From Actinomycetota bacterium (lineage in GTDB: Bacteria; Actinomycetota; Actinomycetes; Streptosporangiales; Streptosporangiaceae): 22,595 nt of DNA. The notes beneath the pieces were generated by a model. The model was not told the DNA's origin. It searched no databases and saw only the letters and a list, made by a program, of their open reading frames with translations. The DNA lies in the NCBI GenBank assembly GCA_003168295.1, contig PMST01000643.1:1-22595 (forward strand). The letters are read 5' to 3'. The translations under genes were made by a program, and so were the position numbers. Below are positions 8,278-15,003 of the stretch, in pieces (positions within the stretch are counted from its first letter, which is position 1; each line of letters opens with the position of its first letter).

Positions 8278-8344
8278 GATGAGTATTTTCGTGACGTGCT
8301 CCCCCAGAGACCGGATATATGACGGGCACGGTCCCAGCCATAGG

Positions 8345-8500
8345 TTAGAAGTAGTGCCTGCGTCCGCCGACCGCGTGACCGGCCATGCCGAGGAGCATCA
8401 GGATCAAGCCGATTACGACGACAACGATGCCGATCGTCCAGAGAATGGCGATCCCGGTGACGAAGCCGATAATGAGGAGAAGAATGCCGAGGATAATCAT
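8345..8500 (-). CDS. DUF6131-type membrane mini-protein
   Basis: A 51-residue protein, MIILGILLLIIGFVTGIAIL followed by WTIGIVVVVIGLILMLLGM and the polar tail GHAVGGRRHYF. It has two membrane helices with a glycine-rich turn and matches the actinobacterial DUF6131 pattern in length and in its GGRRHY tail. Its function is unknown. ATG 8500 is supported by AGGAG six bases upstream. That site lies in the perfect palindrome AGGAGCTCCT (8502-8511), which could partly hide the ribosome-binding site. It lies 67 bp upstream of the ketopantoate-reductase-like gene. Confidence 0.85.
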   Translation of the reverse strand: MIILGILLLIIGFVTGIAILWTIGIVVVVIGLILMLLGMAGHAVGGRRHYF

Positions 8501-8592
8501 GAGGAGCTCCTAGTAGCTGTTGGCTATGGTTAGGGACGGGATTTGGGTATTCATCTTGGGGACGATGCTCACGGTGGCCTGCCTTCCGCTAG

Positions 8593-9141
8593 CTAGTCCG
8601 AGGCGACGGACGCGTCAGCGGGGACATCGGAGGCATCGGGGGCATGCCCGTTTACCGCTGGCACGGACGGGTCGGCTGGGTCGGCTGGGCGCGCAGCGGC
8701 GGACCGGGGCCCGAACAGATGCCATTTGCTGTGCTGGCCGCCGTCGGCGGCTGCGTCGGGACCATGGCCGTTGGCCGCCGGGCCGTTACCCAGCGTGTTG
8801 GCGTTGTCGGCGCGTGCGGTCTCGCGCTGGTCGATCAGGTCGTCGCGGTCCTGGCTGACGGCGGCGGTCTCGCGGCGGGACCGAGCCAGTCCGTGGCGGG
8901 CCTCGCGACCGCGACGGGAGGTGCGGCGCGCCCCGGCCAGCAGCAGGCTCAGCCCGAGTAGGCCCAGCGCCCCGACCACGATGCCGTACAGGAACAGGGT
9001 GCCGGTGGAGCCGGTCACGTGATAGCCGAAGACCGCGAAATGGTGGGTGAGCGCGTGCCCGGTGCCGCTATTGGACAGAACGCCGGCTAGTCCGGCGACG
9101 ACCGCCGCGATCAGGATGACGAGGCCGATAATGATGATCAT
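8593..9141 (-). CDS. Two-helix membrane protein with long polar tail
   Basis: A 182-residue protein with an N-terminal helix (MIIIIGLVILIAAVVAGLAG) and a second helix at about 49-69 (LFLYGIVVGALGLLGLSLLL). A basic, arginine-rich stretch follows (about 71-90), then a long disordered tail rich in Ala, Pro, Asp and Asn. The extracellular loop holds GTGHALTHHFAVFGYHVTGSTG. Such proteins are common in actinomycetes, but I know no function. ATG 9141 has CGGAG six bases upstream. It lies 147 bp after the GlsB-like gene and 92 bp before the DUF6131 gene, all on one strand, so co-transcription is possible. Confidence 0.75.
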   Translation of the reverse strand: MIIIIGLVILIAAVVAGLAGVLSNSGTGHALTHHFAVFGYHVTGSTGTLFLYGIVVGALGLLGLSLLLAGARRTSRRGREARHGLARSRRETAAVSQDRDDLIDQRETARADNANTLGNGPAANGHGPDAAADGGQHSKWHLFGPRSAAARPADPADPSVPAVNGHAPDASDVPADASVASD

Positions 9142-9288
9142 GACGTACTCCGATGAGAGCTGAGTTACTGACTTACGTGGCAGATGGTGACGCCCGCCAC
9201 CGTGCCGGTTCCGGGTGCCCCGGATCCGGCACGGCTGAGCGGGCTGGCGCGTCTGCGCGGTTTGCGGGGCGCATCTTGCTGGCGTTGC

Positions 9289-9612
9289 TCAGCGGCGCGC
9301 GAACATGCGGGAACGGGTAGACCGGCGGGAACGGGTAGACCGGCGGGAACTGCTTGACCGCTCGCCGATCAGGTGGAAGATGAGTAGCAGGACGGCCGCA
9401 CCGGCGATAGCCGTGAGCCAAGTGGACAGGTTGAAGAACCCGTTCAGGGTGTGGACGTGGAACACGCGGGTGGCGACCCAGCCGCCGGCCAGCGCCCCGA
9501 CGACGCCGATCACGCAGGTCAGGATGAGGCCCTGTGATCTTCTGCCGGGGATCAGCATATTGGCGAGCAAGCCTGCGACCAGGCCGAGAACGATCCAAGC
9601 GATGATGCCCAT
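9289..9612 (-). CDS. GlsB/YeaQ/YmgE-type (transglycosylase-associated) membrane protein
   Basis: A 107-residue member of the GlsB/YeaQ/YmgE family, small three-helix inner-membrane proteins linked with stress in many bacteria but of unclear biochemistry. The start MGIIAWIVLGLVAGLLANML, then PGRRSQG and a second helix with GVVGALAGGWVATRVF, fits the family. The third helix is LTAIAGAAVLLLIFHLIG. A family member usually ends there after about 80-90 residues. This one goes on into SSSSRRSTRSRRSTRSR, encoded by an 18-bp tandem repeat. AAGGAGTC lies just before ATG 9612. The copy B leader is 147 bp upstream. Its first 30 codons are duplicated before the slipin gene. Confidence 0.9.
   Translation of the reverse strand: MGIIAWIVLGLVAGLLANMLIPGRRSQGLILTCVIGVVGALAGGWVATRVFHVHTLNGFFNLSTWLTAIAGAAVLLLIFHLIGERSSSSRRSTRSRRSTRSRMFARR
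9309..9350. repeat. 18-bp tandem repeat in the glsB-like gene tail
   Basis: GGGAACGGGTAGACCGGC occurs twice in tandem (9309-9326, 9327-9344), followed by the first six bases of a third unit. It lies in frame and encodes the repeated basic Arg/Ser-rich tail of the GlsB-like protein. Confidence 0.9.
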
Positions 9613-9680
9613 TACCGACTCCTTAAGTCAGTGACCAGGTGATGTACGCGGTAGTCGGTCATGCTGGGTAGATCGCGATA

Positions 9681-9698
9681 GGGAGAACAGGTTCTCCC
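9681..9698. promoter_or_regulatory. Inverted repeat GGGAGAAC-AG-GTTCTCCC (candidate operator)
   Basis: A perfect 8-bp inverted repeat with a 2-bp centre, 69-86 bp upstream of the GlsB-like gene. A further half-site of the type GAGTTCTC follows at 9702-9709. As DNA it looks like a dimer-binding operator. As RNA it could form a six-base-pair hairpin between the copy B terminator and the gene. The binding factor is unknown. Confidence 0.4.
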
Positions 9699-9758
9699 GG
9701 GGAGTTCTCACCTTCCCCTTGGCCGTAGCGTCTGGCCGGCACCGTGCCGTGTACGAGC

Positions 9759-9872
9759 AAAAAAAATTCCGGTCCTGCCGCCGCATCCGCTGATATTGCG
9801 GGTGCAGCTGCCGGGGTCCGGAGCAACACTCTTATACTACTCCCTTTCCTTACGAATAAGGCATTCCGAAGC
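9759..9872 (-). ncRNA. Repeated structured leader element, copy B
   Basis: Minus-strand relative of the elements at 1466-1603 and 10773-10907. Reading the minus strand it has a hairpin CCTTA-TTCG-TAAGG, a TAGTAT box (9834-9839), the core GTTGCTCCGGACCCCGGC, GCTGCACCCGC, an inner hairpin CCGC/GCGG, and a closing GG-A-CCGGAA arm that pairs with the core, running into eight T (9759-9766). The inner sequence differs from copies A and C while the outer pairing and T-run stay. It lies 147 bp before the GlsB-like gene on the same strand. Confidence 0.6.
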
Positions 9873-10030
9873 CAGCGAGGCCCCGTTTTCGGGATTTCGG
9901 ACGCACGGACACGGCGTCACGCTCAGGGGCGGCCGGCCGGGGTGGCTTCGCTCGGCGCGGGAGGGGTTACCTTTGTAGAACAGCCATCCGGGCTGCTGAC
10001 GCGATTCACCATGCGGCTCCCGCCCGACAC

Positions 10031-10081
10031 CCGCCGCTCCGGACCCCGGCGGCACATCCGCTCTCCCGACCGCGATGTGCC
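10031..10081 (+). ncRNA. Two-hairpin leader of the first Rv1733c-like gene
   Basis: Hairpin 1 is CCGCCG (10031-10036) with CGGCGG (10047-10052) around the loop CTCCGGACCC, the same 10-mer as in the repeated leaders. Hairpin 2 is GGCACATC (10051-10058) with GATGTGCC (10074-10081). The ribosome-binding site CCAGGAG follows within about five bases. The same layout is found before the second Rv1733c-like gene. Confidence 0.5.
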
Positions 10082-10097
10082 CTCCAGGAGTCCCGCA

Positions 10098-10745
10098 GTG
10101 CCGTTCTCCGCTTCAGCCCCGGGTCCGCCGAGCGAAAGCCGGCGGGCAGTAAACGTTAAACCCCGCGGGGCGACTCGCCGAATGTCCCGACTGGCCCGCT
10201 TGCTGACCGGCCGGAACGCGCTCAGGCGGCCCGTCGACAGGATCGAGGGCGCGGTCCTGCTCGCGCTTTCCGCCGCCTTCGGTGTGGCCGTGGTCATCGC
10301 GTGCATTGTCGGCACCCATACCTATCACGTGCAGCGGGCCGCTACGGTCGGCTTGCGGCCGGCTTCGGCCTTGCTGCTCCAGGACGGCCCCTCCGCCGAC
10401 GGCATGGGCCGCGTCGGGCAGGCCGAGGCACGCTGGTTCGTCCCGGGAAGCGGCGAGCAATCGGGCGAGCTGACCACCGCGACCGCGCCAGACATCGCCG
10501 GCGCGGTCGCCGGCGCCCGGATATCGGTATGGCTGAATCGCTCGGGTCAGCCGGCCGGCCCGCCAGCCGACCAGACCGTCATGATCCTTTACTCGCTGGT
10601 CGCAGGCGCCATGGTGGCGGCGCCCGCCGGGATGGCGCTACTTGGCGTCTATGCGCTGTCCCGCCGGGCCCTCGACCGGCGGCGGTTGGCCGCATGGGAG
10701 TCCGCGTGGGACCGGACCGGCCCCAGCTGGACTACCCGTCGCTGA
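10098..10745 (+). CDS. Rv1733c-like two-helix membrane protein (first copy)
   Basis: A 215-residue protein resembling the Rv1733c family of M. tuberculosis, a DosR-regulon membrane protein of unknown function. Layout: a basic N-terminal part (MSRLARLLTGRNALRRPVDR at 29-48), helix 1 at about 51-71, an extracytoplasmic domain of about 85 residues with RVGQAEARWFVPG and SVWLNRSGQPAGPP, helix 2 at about 161-184, and the closing signature LDRRRLAAWESAWDRTGPSW. GTG 10098 is chosen because CAGGAG lies 8 nt upstream and the paralogue starts at the same place. The frame stays open upstream to 9744, but that part is leader DNA. It pairs with the copy at 11662-12270, with the universal stress gene in between. 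Confidence 0.85.
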   Translation: MPFSASAPGPPSESRRAVNVKPRGATRRMSRLARLLTGRNALRRPVDRIEGAVLLALSAAFGVAVVIACIVGTHTYHVQRAATVGLRPASALLLQDGPSADGMGRVGQAEARWFVPGSGEQSGELTTATAPDIAGAVAGARISVWLNRSGQPAGPPADQTVMILYSLVAGAMVAAPAGMALLGVYALSRRALDRRRLAAWESAWDRTGPSWTTRR

Positions 10746-10772
10746 ACCAGCCGGGATCACGCGGCGGGAGCA

Positions 10773-10907
10773 GAATTTACCTGGCCAGTATCCGGAAATT
10801 CGCGAATGAGAGAATCCGGGAAATCGTAGTACCGTGGAAATGTTGCTCCGGACCCCGGCAGCTGCACCCGCGTAAGTTTCGCGGCGGCACGCGGGCCCGG
10901 TTTTTTT
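10773..10907 (+). ncRNA. Repeated structured leader element, copy C (universal stress gene leader)
   Basis: Closest relative of copy A. It has the 21-nt exact match at 10790-10810, the TAGTA box at 10827-10831, the core GTTGCTCCGGACCCCGGC (10842-10859), an inner stem CCCGCGT (10867-10873) with ACGCGGG (10889-10895), an outer CCGG (10848-10851) with CCGG (10897-10900), and seven T (10901-10907). The universal stress gene starts 66 bp later. Bases 10842-10849 (GTTGCTCC) are perfectly complementary to GGAGCAAC at 10963-10970, which covers that gene's ribosome-binding site. A switch between terminator and ribosome-site pairing is a hypothesis. Confidence 0.6.
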
Positions 10908-10972
10908 GTTTCGGCCCGGGCGCTAAGCGGTGAACCAGTTAACGGCGGATAGAGCGGAAAAGGGAGCAACGG

Positions 10973-11437
10973 ATGTCAGTACAGGAATACGCCAAGGGGC
11001 CTCGGATCGTGGCGGGCGTCGATGGTTCGGATTCGTCCCTGAGTGCTCTGCGCTGGGCCATCCGGCAGGCCGGGCTCACCGGCGCGCCCGTCGATGCCGT
11101 CGCCGCATGGCACAATCCGGTCGTGGCCGCCAGCTACGGATATGTCCCGGTGGGCACCGGAGAGGACTACGACTTTAAGGAAATCACCGAGAAGGTCCTC
11201 GCCGACGCGATCAGCGGCACCGTTGCCCCAGACAGCGACGTCCGCGTGCGCAGCCACGTCATCGAGGGCAACGGCGCCCAGGTACTGATCGACGCCTCGG
11301 ACGGGGCCGATCTGCTGGTGGTGGGCAGCCGCGGGCATGGCGGATTCACCGAAGCGCTGCTCGGCTCGGTCAGCCAACACTGCGTGCACTACGCGCGCTG
11401 CCCCGTGGTGGTAATCCGCTATCAGGACCAGGCCTGA
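10973..11437 (+). CDS. Universal stress protein (UspA family, ATP-binding type)
   Basis: A 154-residue single-domain UspA protein. These cytosolic proteins form dimers, bind ATP or other nucleotides and support survival in stress or dormancy; Rv2623 is a well-studied relative. The N-terminal strand and loop VAGVDGSDSSLSALRWA are at 13-29. The nucleotide motif G-x2-G-x9-G-S is intact (G118, G121, G131, S132 in GSRGHGGFTEALLGS). ATG 10973 has GGGAG seven bases upstream. It stands alone between the two Rv1733c-like genes and follows the copy C leader. A role in energy limitation or hypoxia is inferred from this company. Confidence 0.95.
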   Translation: MSVQEYAKGPRIVAGVDGSDSSLSALRWAIRQAGLTGAPVDAVAAWHNPVVAASYGYVPVGTGEDYDFKEITEKVLADAISGTVAPDSDVRVRSHVIEGNGAQVLIDASDGADLLVVGSRGHGGFTEALLGSVSQHCVHYARCPVVVIRYQDQA

Positions 11438-11587
11438 CTTCGGGGGAGCACCGTGTCGGCGGCGGGCCGCTCGAGGGACAAGTCTCGGCCTAGAACGTGA
11501 CATCAGGGCCGTTCCGGCGTGATGGGTACTTTATGATGGACAGCCAGCCGGGTTCCTGACGCCTCGCATCATGCGCTCCCCCGGCAC

Positions 11588-11645
11588 TCGCCGCCCCGGA
11601 CCCCGGCGGCACATCATCAGCCCGACCGCAATGTCGCGATGTGCC
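11588..11645 (+). ncRNA. Two-hairpin leader of the second Rv1733c-like gene
   Basis: Hairpin 1 is CGCCG (11589-11593) with CGGCG (11604-11608) around the loop CCCCGGACCC, one base different from the other leaders. Hairpin 2 is GGCACATC (11608-11615) with GATGTGCC (11638-11645). Its loop is longer than in the first copy (22 against 15 nt) although both arms are unchanged. CAGGAG follows directly. Confidence 0.5.
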
Positions 11646-11661
11646 CTCAGGAGTTTTTGCC

Positions 11662-12270
11662 ATGCCATCCTCCGGATCAGAGACGGTGCCTCGCGTGGCC
11701 ACGGGGCGGATGTCCCGGCTGGCGCGAATGCTGGCCGGGCGCAACCCGCTCAGGCGGCGGATCGACAGGTTCGAGGGCGCGGTCCTGGTGGCGCTGACGG
11801 CCGTCTTCGGTGTGGCCGTGGCGGTGGCGGCCATCGTCGGCACGCACACCTACCAGTCACAGCACGCGGCGGCCCGCCTGCGTCCGGCCGTCGCGGTGCT
11901 GGTCCAGCACGGGCCGCCGGCCGGCAGCCTGCCCCGTGTCGGGCAGGCACAGGCGCGCTGGCCCGCCCCAGGAGGCGGCGAGCGATCCGGCGTGCTGACC
12001 ACCGTGACCGTTCCGGCCATTTCCGGCGCGGCGGCGGGAACCCGGGTAGCGGTGTGGCTCAATCCCTCGGGCCAGCCTGCCGCTCCTCCCTCTGGCCAGG
12101 CCGTCATGATCATTTACGCGCTGGTCACGGGCGGGACGCTGACCACGGTCGCCGGGGTGGCGCTGCTCATCGCCTACGCGCTGGCCCGGCATGTGCTCGA
12201 CCGGCGGCGGCTGGCCGGATGGGAGACCGCGTGGGCCAAGACCGGGCCCAGCTGGACGGCCCAGCGCTGA
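11662..12270 (+). CDS. Rv1733c-like two-helix membrane protein (second copy)
   Basis: A 202-residue paralogue of the protein at 10098-10745, with the same order of parts: basic start GRMSRLARMLAGRNPLRRR, helix 1 at about 39-60 ending IVGTHTY, an outer domain with RVGQAQARWPAPGGG and VAVWLNPSGQPAAPP, helix 2 at about 148-172, and the tail LDRRRLAGWETAWAKTGPSW. ATG 11662 has CAGGAG upstream. The similarity to the first copy continues through about 130 bp of leader, so gene and leader were duplicated together. The function is unknown, with DosR-type regulation suggested only by family membership. A 12-bp palindrome (12273-12284) follows the stop and could be a weak terminator. Confidence 0.85.
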   Translation: MPSSGSETVPRVATGRMSRLARMLAGRNPLRRRIDRFEGAVLVALTAVFGVAVAVAAIVGTHTYQSQHAAARLRPAVAVLVQHGPPAGSLPRVGQAQARWPAPGGGERSGVLTTVTVPAISGAAAGTRVAVWLNPSGQPAAPPSGQAVMIIYALVTGGTLTTVAGVALLIAYALARHVLDRRRLAGWETAWAKTGPSWTAQR

Positions 12271-12445
12271 CGCGCCCGCGGGCGGACGTGTCACCGCGCC
12301 GTCAGCTTCCGCACTCCCAGGTCAGCGTGCCGGTGAAGGTCCGCCCATCATCGAGCAGGCCTTCGCTGTGCTGGCGGGAGAGCCCCGGGCCGGATCGGTA
12401 ATCACGGATTCTGAACGGGTTTGGTGCAGTTTGTCACGCGCAGGG

Positions 12446-13195
12446 TCAGCTCACGTGCCCGCCGCCGATCAGGCTGCCCACCGCGAACGTCACCGCGACG
12501 GCGACTCCGCCCAGGGCGAGCTGGCGCAGGCCCGAGCGCACCATGGGGCGGCCGGTGAGCCGGCCCACCACCATGCCGCCGGTCAGCAGCGCCACCGCGG
12601 CGATGGCCAGGGAAGCGCCCAGGACAGACAGCCCCACCAGGTACGGCAGCAGCGGGATCAGGGCACCGGCCGAAAAAGCGATGAGGGAGGACAGGCCGGC
12701 GAAGATCGGGGAGGGCAGCTCGAACGGATCGACGCCGAGTTCCTCGCGGGTATGCACGCGCAGCGCGGTATCCGGATCCTGGGACACCGCCGCGGCCATC
12801 CTCGCCGCGGTCTCGGCGTCGGCTCCGTAGCCGGCGAAGGTGTCCGCGAGCTCGGCCTGCTCGGCGTCCGGAAAGCGGGCGTGCATGGTGCGTTCGGTCG
12901 CCACCTCGGCGTGGACCAGCTCATTCTGGTTGGTCACCGACACGTACTCTCCGGTGCCCATCGAGCACGCGCCGGCTACCAGCGCGGCCACGCCGGTCAG
13001 GATGACGACGTGCGCCGACACCCCGCCCCCGCCCAGCCCGGCGATCAGCGAGGTGTTGGTGACCAGCCCGTCCACCGCGCCGAACACGGTCGGCCGCAGC
13101 CAGCCGCCGGACACGTCACGGTGCCGGTGCGACCACCCGGCCGCGAGCGCGGCCTGACGTACCGCGTAGCTCTGTTCAGGGATCTGTTCGCTCAC
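12446..13195 (-). CDS. VIT1/CCC1-family metal transporter
   Basis: A 249-residue member of the VIT1/CCC1 family, membrane carriers that move iron or manganese out of the cytosol. The family start is clear: FGAVDGLVTNTSLIAGLGGG (38-57), then helix 2 with LVAGACSMGTGEYVSV. A cytosolic segment of about 75 residues follows, rich in Glu, Asp and His (HAEVATERTMHARFPDAEQ), where eukaryotic VIT1 binds metal. Three more helices end in GGGHVS. The start is GTG 13195; the ribosome-binding site is weak. It begins 8 bp after the stop of the upstream APH-like gene on the same strand, so the two may be co-transcribed. The exact metal is not known. Confidence 0.9.
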   Translation of the reverse strand: MSEQIPEQSYAVRQAALAAGWSHRHRDVSGGWLRPTVFGAVDGLVTNTSLIAGLGGGGVSAHVVILTGVAALVAGACSMGTGEYVSVTNQNELVHAEVATERTMHARFPDAEQAELADTFAGYGADAETAARMAAAVSQDPDTALRVHTREELGVDPFELPSPIFAGLSSLIAFSAGALIPLLPYLVGLSVLGASLAIAAVALLTGGMVVGRLTGRPMVRSGLRQLALGGVAVAVTFAVGSLIGGGHVS

Positions 13196-13203
13196 CCGGT
13201 GGA

Positions 13204-14085
13204 TTATCCCTTACTTGTCCATTGGGCCAGGAGTTCAGCGGCTCGCGGCCGCAAATCCGGGAGGCGTTCGGCGTACAGGGCGTACCAGATGGTCAGGTGG
13301 AGCGATCTGAGCTGCTCGCAGACCGCGAGCTGGGCCGGATCGACCGGCTCGCCGTAGGCGGCCAGGATCTTCTGGCCGTCCAGGCGCTGGCTGGCCGTCG
13401 AGGCGGCCAGATCCCAGGCCACCGGCCCGGCGCAGGTGTCCTCGAAATCGTGCCAGACCCATCCGGTGTCGGTGTTCATCAGGTTGCCCGCTCCGGCGTC
13501 GCCGTGAAGGGCCTGCCGGGACGGTGCGGCCTGGTCAAGATCGGCGGTGAGCCGGGCGTACGGCGCGGCCAGGGCGGCGGACTCACCCGGGCTGAGCTGC
13601 GTCTGCGGGCGGGCCAGGAAGGCCGGGATGTCGTTCAGCGGCGCCAGGACGGGAAGCGTTCCCGGAAAGGAACGCAGCGTGGCGTGCAGGTCCCTGAGCA
13701 TCGAGCCGATGGTGGCTTCCGACGGCACTTCACCGCCGGCCGATCTCAGGTACCGCCAGAAGGACATCACCTGGCCGTCGCCGTGATAGGTGATGGCCGG
13801 CATCTCCGGGCTCGGCGTCATCACCGGGGCACCGGCCGCGGCCAGGAACGCCACGACGTTCAGCTCGCGCTGAAGCCACGCGTCCGTTCCGGGCCGGACG
13901 GCGGTGGTGGAAGCGGCGACCTTGGCTACCACCGGTGACGGCCGCAGGTGCACGATCGCGTTGGCGCCGTCGGCCAGCACGACGGGTTCGGAGCTGGAGA
14001 CGCCGAGACCGGCGGCGACCTTGACCGCGGCCCGCACGGCGGCGCCCGTAACGGAATCGGGCATGGTCAAGTATGGCGGGGGCAT
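13204..14085 (-). CDS. Aminoglycoside phosphotransferase-fold kinase
   Basis: A 293-residue APH/choline-kinase-fold protein. The catalytic loop HGDAGAGN is at 194-201 and the metal-binding DFED at 213-216, followed by GPVAWDLA. The N-terminal lobe has VVAKVAAS, with a lysine where ATP-binding is expected. Proteins of this group phosphorylate small hydroxylated molecules or antibiotics, but most chromosomal ones in actinomycetes have no known substrate, and resistance should not be assumed. ATG 14085 is taken; ATG 14064 is an equal alternative. It follows the phosphoesterase by 25 bp and precedes the metal transporter by 8 bp. Confidence 0.85.
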   Translation of the reverse strand: MPPPYLTMPDSVTGAAVRAAVKVAAGLGVSSSEPVVLADGANAIVHLRPSPVVAKVAASTTAVRPGTDAWLQRELNVVAFLAAAGAPVMTPSPEMPAITYHGDGQVMSFWRYLRSAGGEVPSEATIGSMLRDLHATLRSFPGTLPVLAPLNDIPAFLARPQTQLSPGESAALAAPYARLTADLDQAAPSRQALHGDAGAGNLMNTDTGWVWHDFEDTCAGPVAWDLAASTASQRLDGQKILAAYGEPVDPAQLAVCEQLRSLHLTIWYALYAERLPDLRPRAAELLAQWTSKG

Positions 14086-14110
14086 GGAGGCCCGGCGCAG
14101 CGGGAACGGC

Positions 14111-14956
14111 TCAGCCGGGCACCGGGAGGATCTGCCGCGGCACGCCGGGACGCCGGGCGCGCTGCTTCCATTCCCGCGGGTAGCCGATCGAGACCTCTTC
14201 GAACCGGACCCCGTCGTACCAGGTCACCCGAGGAATGTGCAGATGACCGTAGACCACCGCGGCGGCGTTGAAGCGGACATGCCAGTCGTGCGTGCGGGTC
14301 GTGCCGCACCACTGGGCGAACTGCGGGTACCGCAGCACCCGGGTGGGCTCCCGGACTAGCGGATAATGCGTCACGAACACGACCGGGAGCGCCGGATCCC
14401 GAGCGGCGAGCCGGCGCTCGGTCGCCGCCACCCGGGCCCAGCACCACGCTTCCCGGCTCGGGTAGGGATCGGGATGGAGCAGCGCCTCATCGGTGCAGAC
14501 GATACCGGTGTCATAGGCGATAGCCAGGCCCTGTTCCTTGGTCAGCGCGCCGTCCGGCCGGAAGCTGTAGTCGTAGAGCACAAACACCGGCGCGATCGTG
14601 ACCGCGCCGCCCGGCCCTGCCCACACCGGGTACGGATCCTCCGGCGTGATGACGCCCAGGCGGCGGCACATCTCCACCAGGTACAGGTACCGTTCCTCGC
14701 CGCGCAGCTGGACTGGATCGGCGCGGCGCGTCCACAATTCATGGTTGCCCGGCGCCCAGATGACCGTGGCGAACCGCTCGCTGAGGGTACCGAGCACCCA
14801 CTCGATGTCCCCGGACCGCTCCCCAACATCGCCGGCCAGCAGCAGCCAGTCGCCTGCCGACTCCGGGCGGAGTTCGGCGACGATCTTGCGGTTCTCCGGG
14901 TGGGCCACGTGCAGATCGCTGAGGGCGACCAGCCTGGAATGCACGGACGCACTCAT
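14111..14956 (-). CDS. Metallophosphoesterase (calcineurin-like)
   Basis: A 281-residue calcineurin-like phosphoesterase with all metal-binding blocks of the fold: D14-x-H16 (SDLHV), G-D43 (AGDVGE), G-N71-H-E (GNHELW), H197 (VTHYPL) and G-H-x-H at 237-240 (GHLH). It resembles M. tuberculosis Rv2795c, which lies beside the phosphopantetheinyl transferase gene; no such partner is present here. The reaction is hydrolysis of a phosphate mono- or diester, substrate unknown. It diverges from the SRPBCC gene with 47 bp between them and heads a likely three-gene unit with the APH-fold kinase and the VIT1-type transporter. Confidence 0.9.
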   Translation of the reverse strand: MSASVHSRLVALSDLHVAHPENRKIVAELRPESAGDWLLLAGDVGERSGDIEWVLGTLSERFATVIWAPGNHELWTRRADPVQLRGEERYLYLVEMCRRLGVITPEDPYPVWAGPGGAVTIAPVFVLYDYSFRPDGALTKEQGLAIAYDTGIVCTDEALLHPDPYPSREAWCWARVAATERRLAARDPALPVVFVTHYPLVREPTRVLRYPQFAQWCGTTRTHDWHVRFNAAAVVYGHLHIPRVTWYDGVRFEEVSIGYPREWKQRARRPGVPRQILPVPG

Positions 14957-15003
14957 GAGATAAGAGCTTAGCGGGGAGACGAGCCGGCGCCCGTTCGGTA
15001 AAA

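Noticed and set aside
9309..9350. CRISPR-like repeat
   Set aside because: The 18-bp units are directly adjacent without spacers and lie inside a coding frame.
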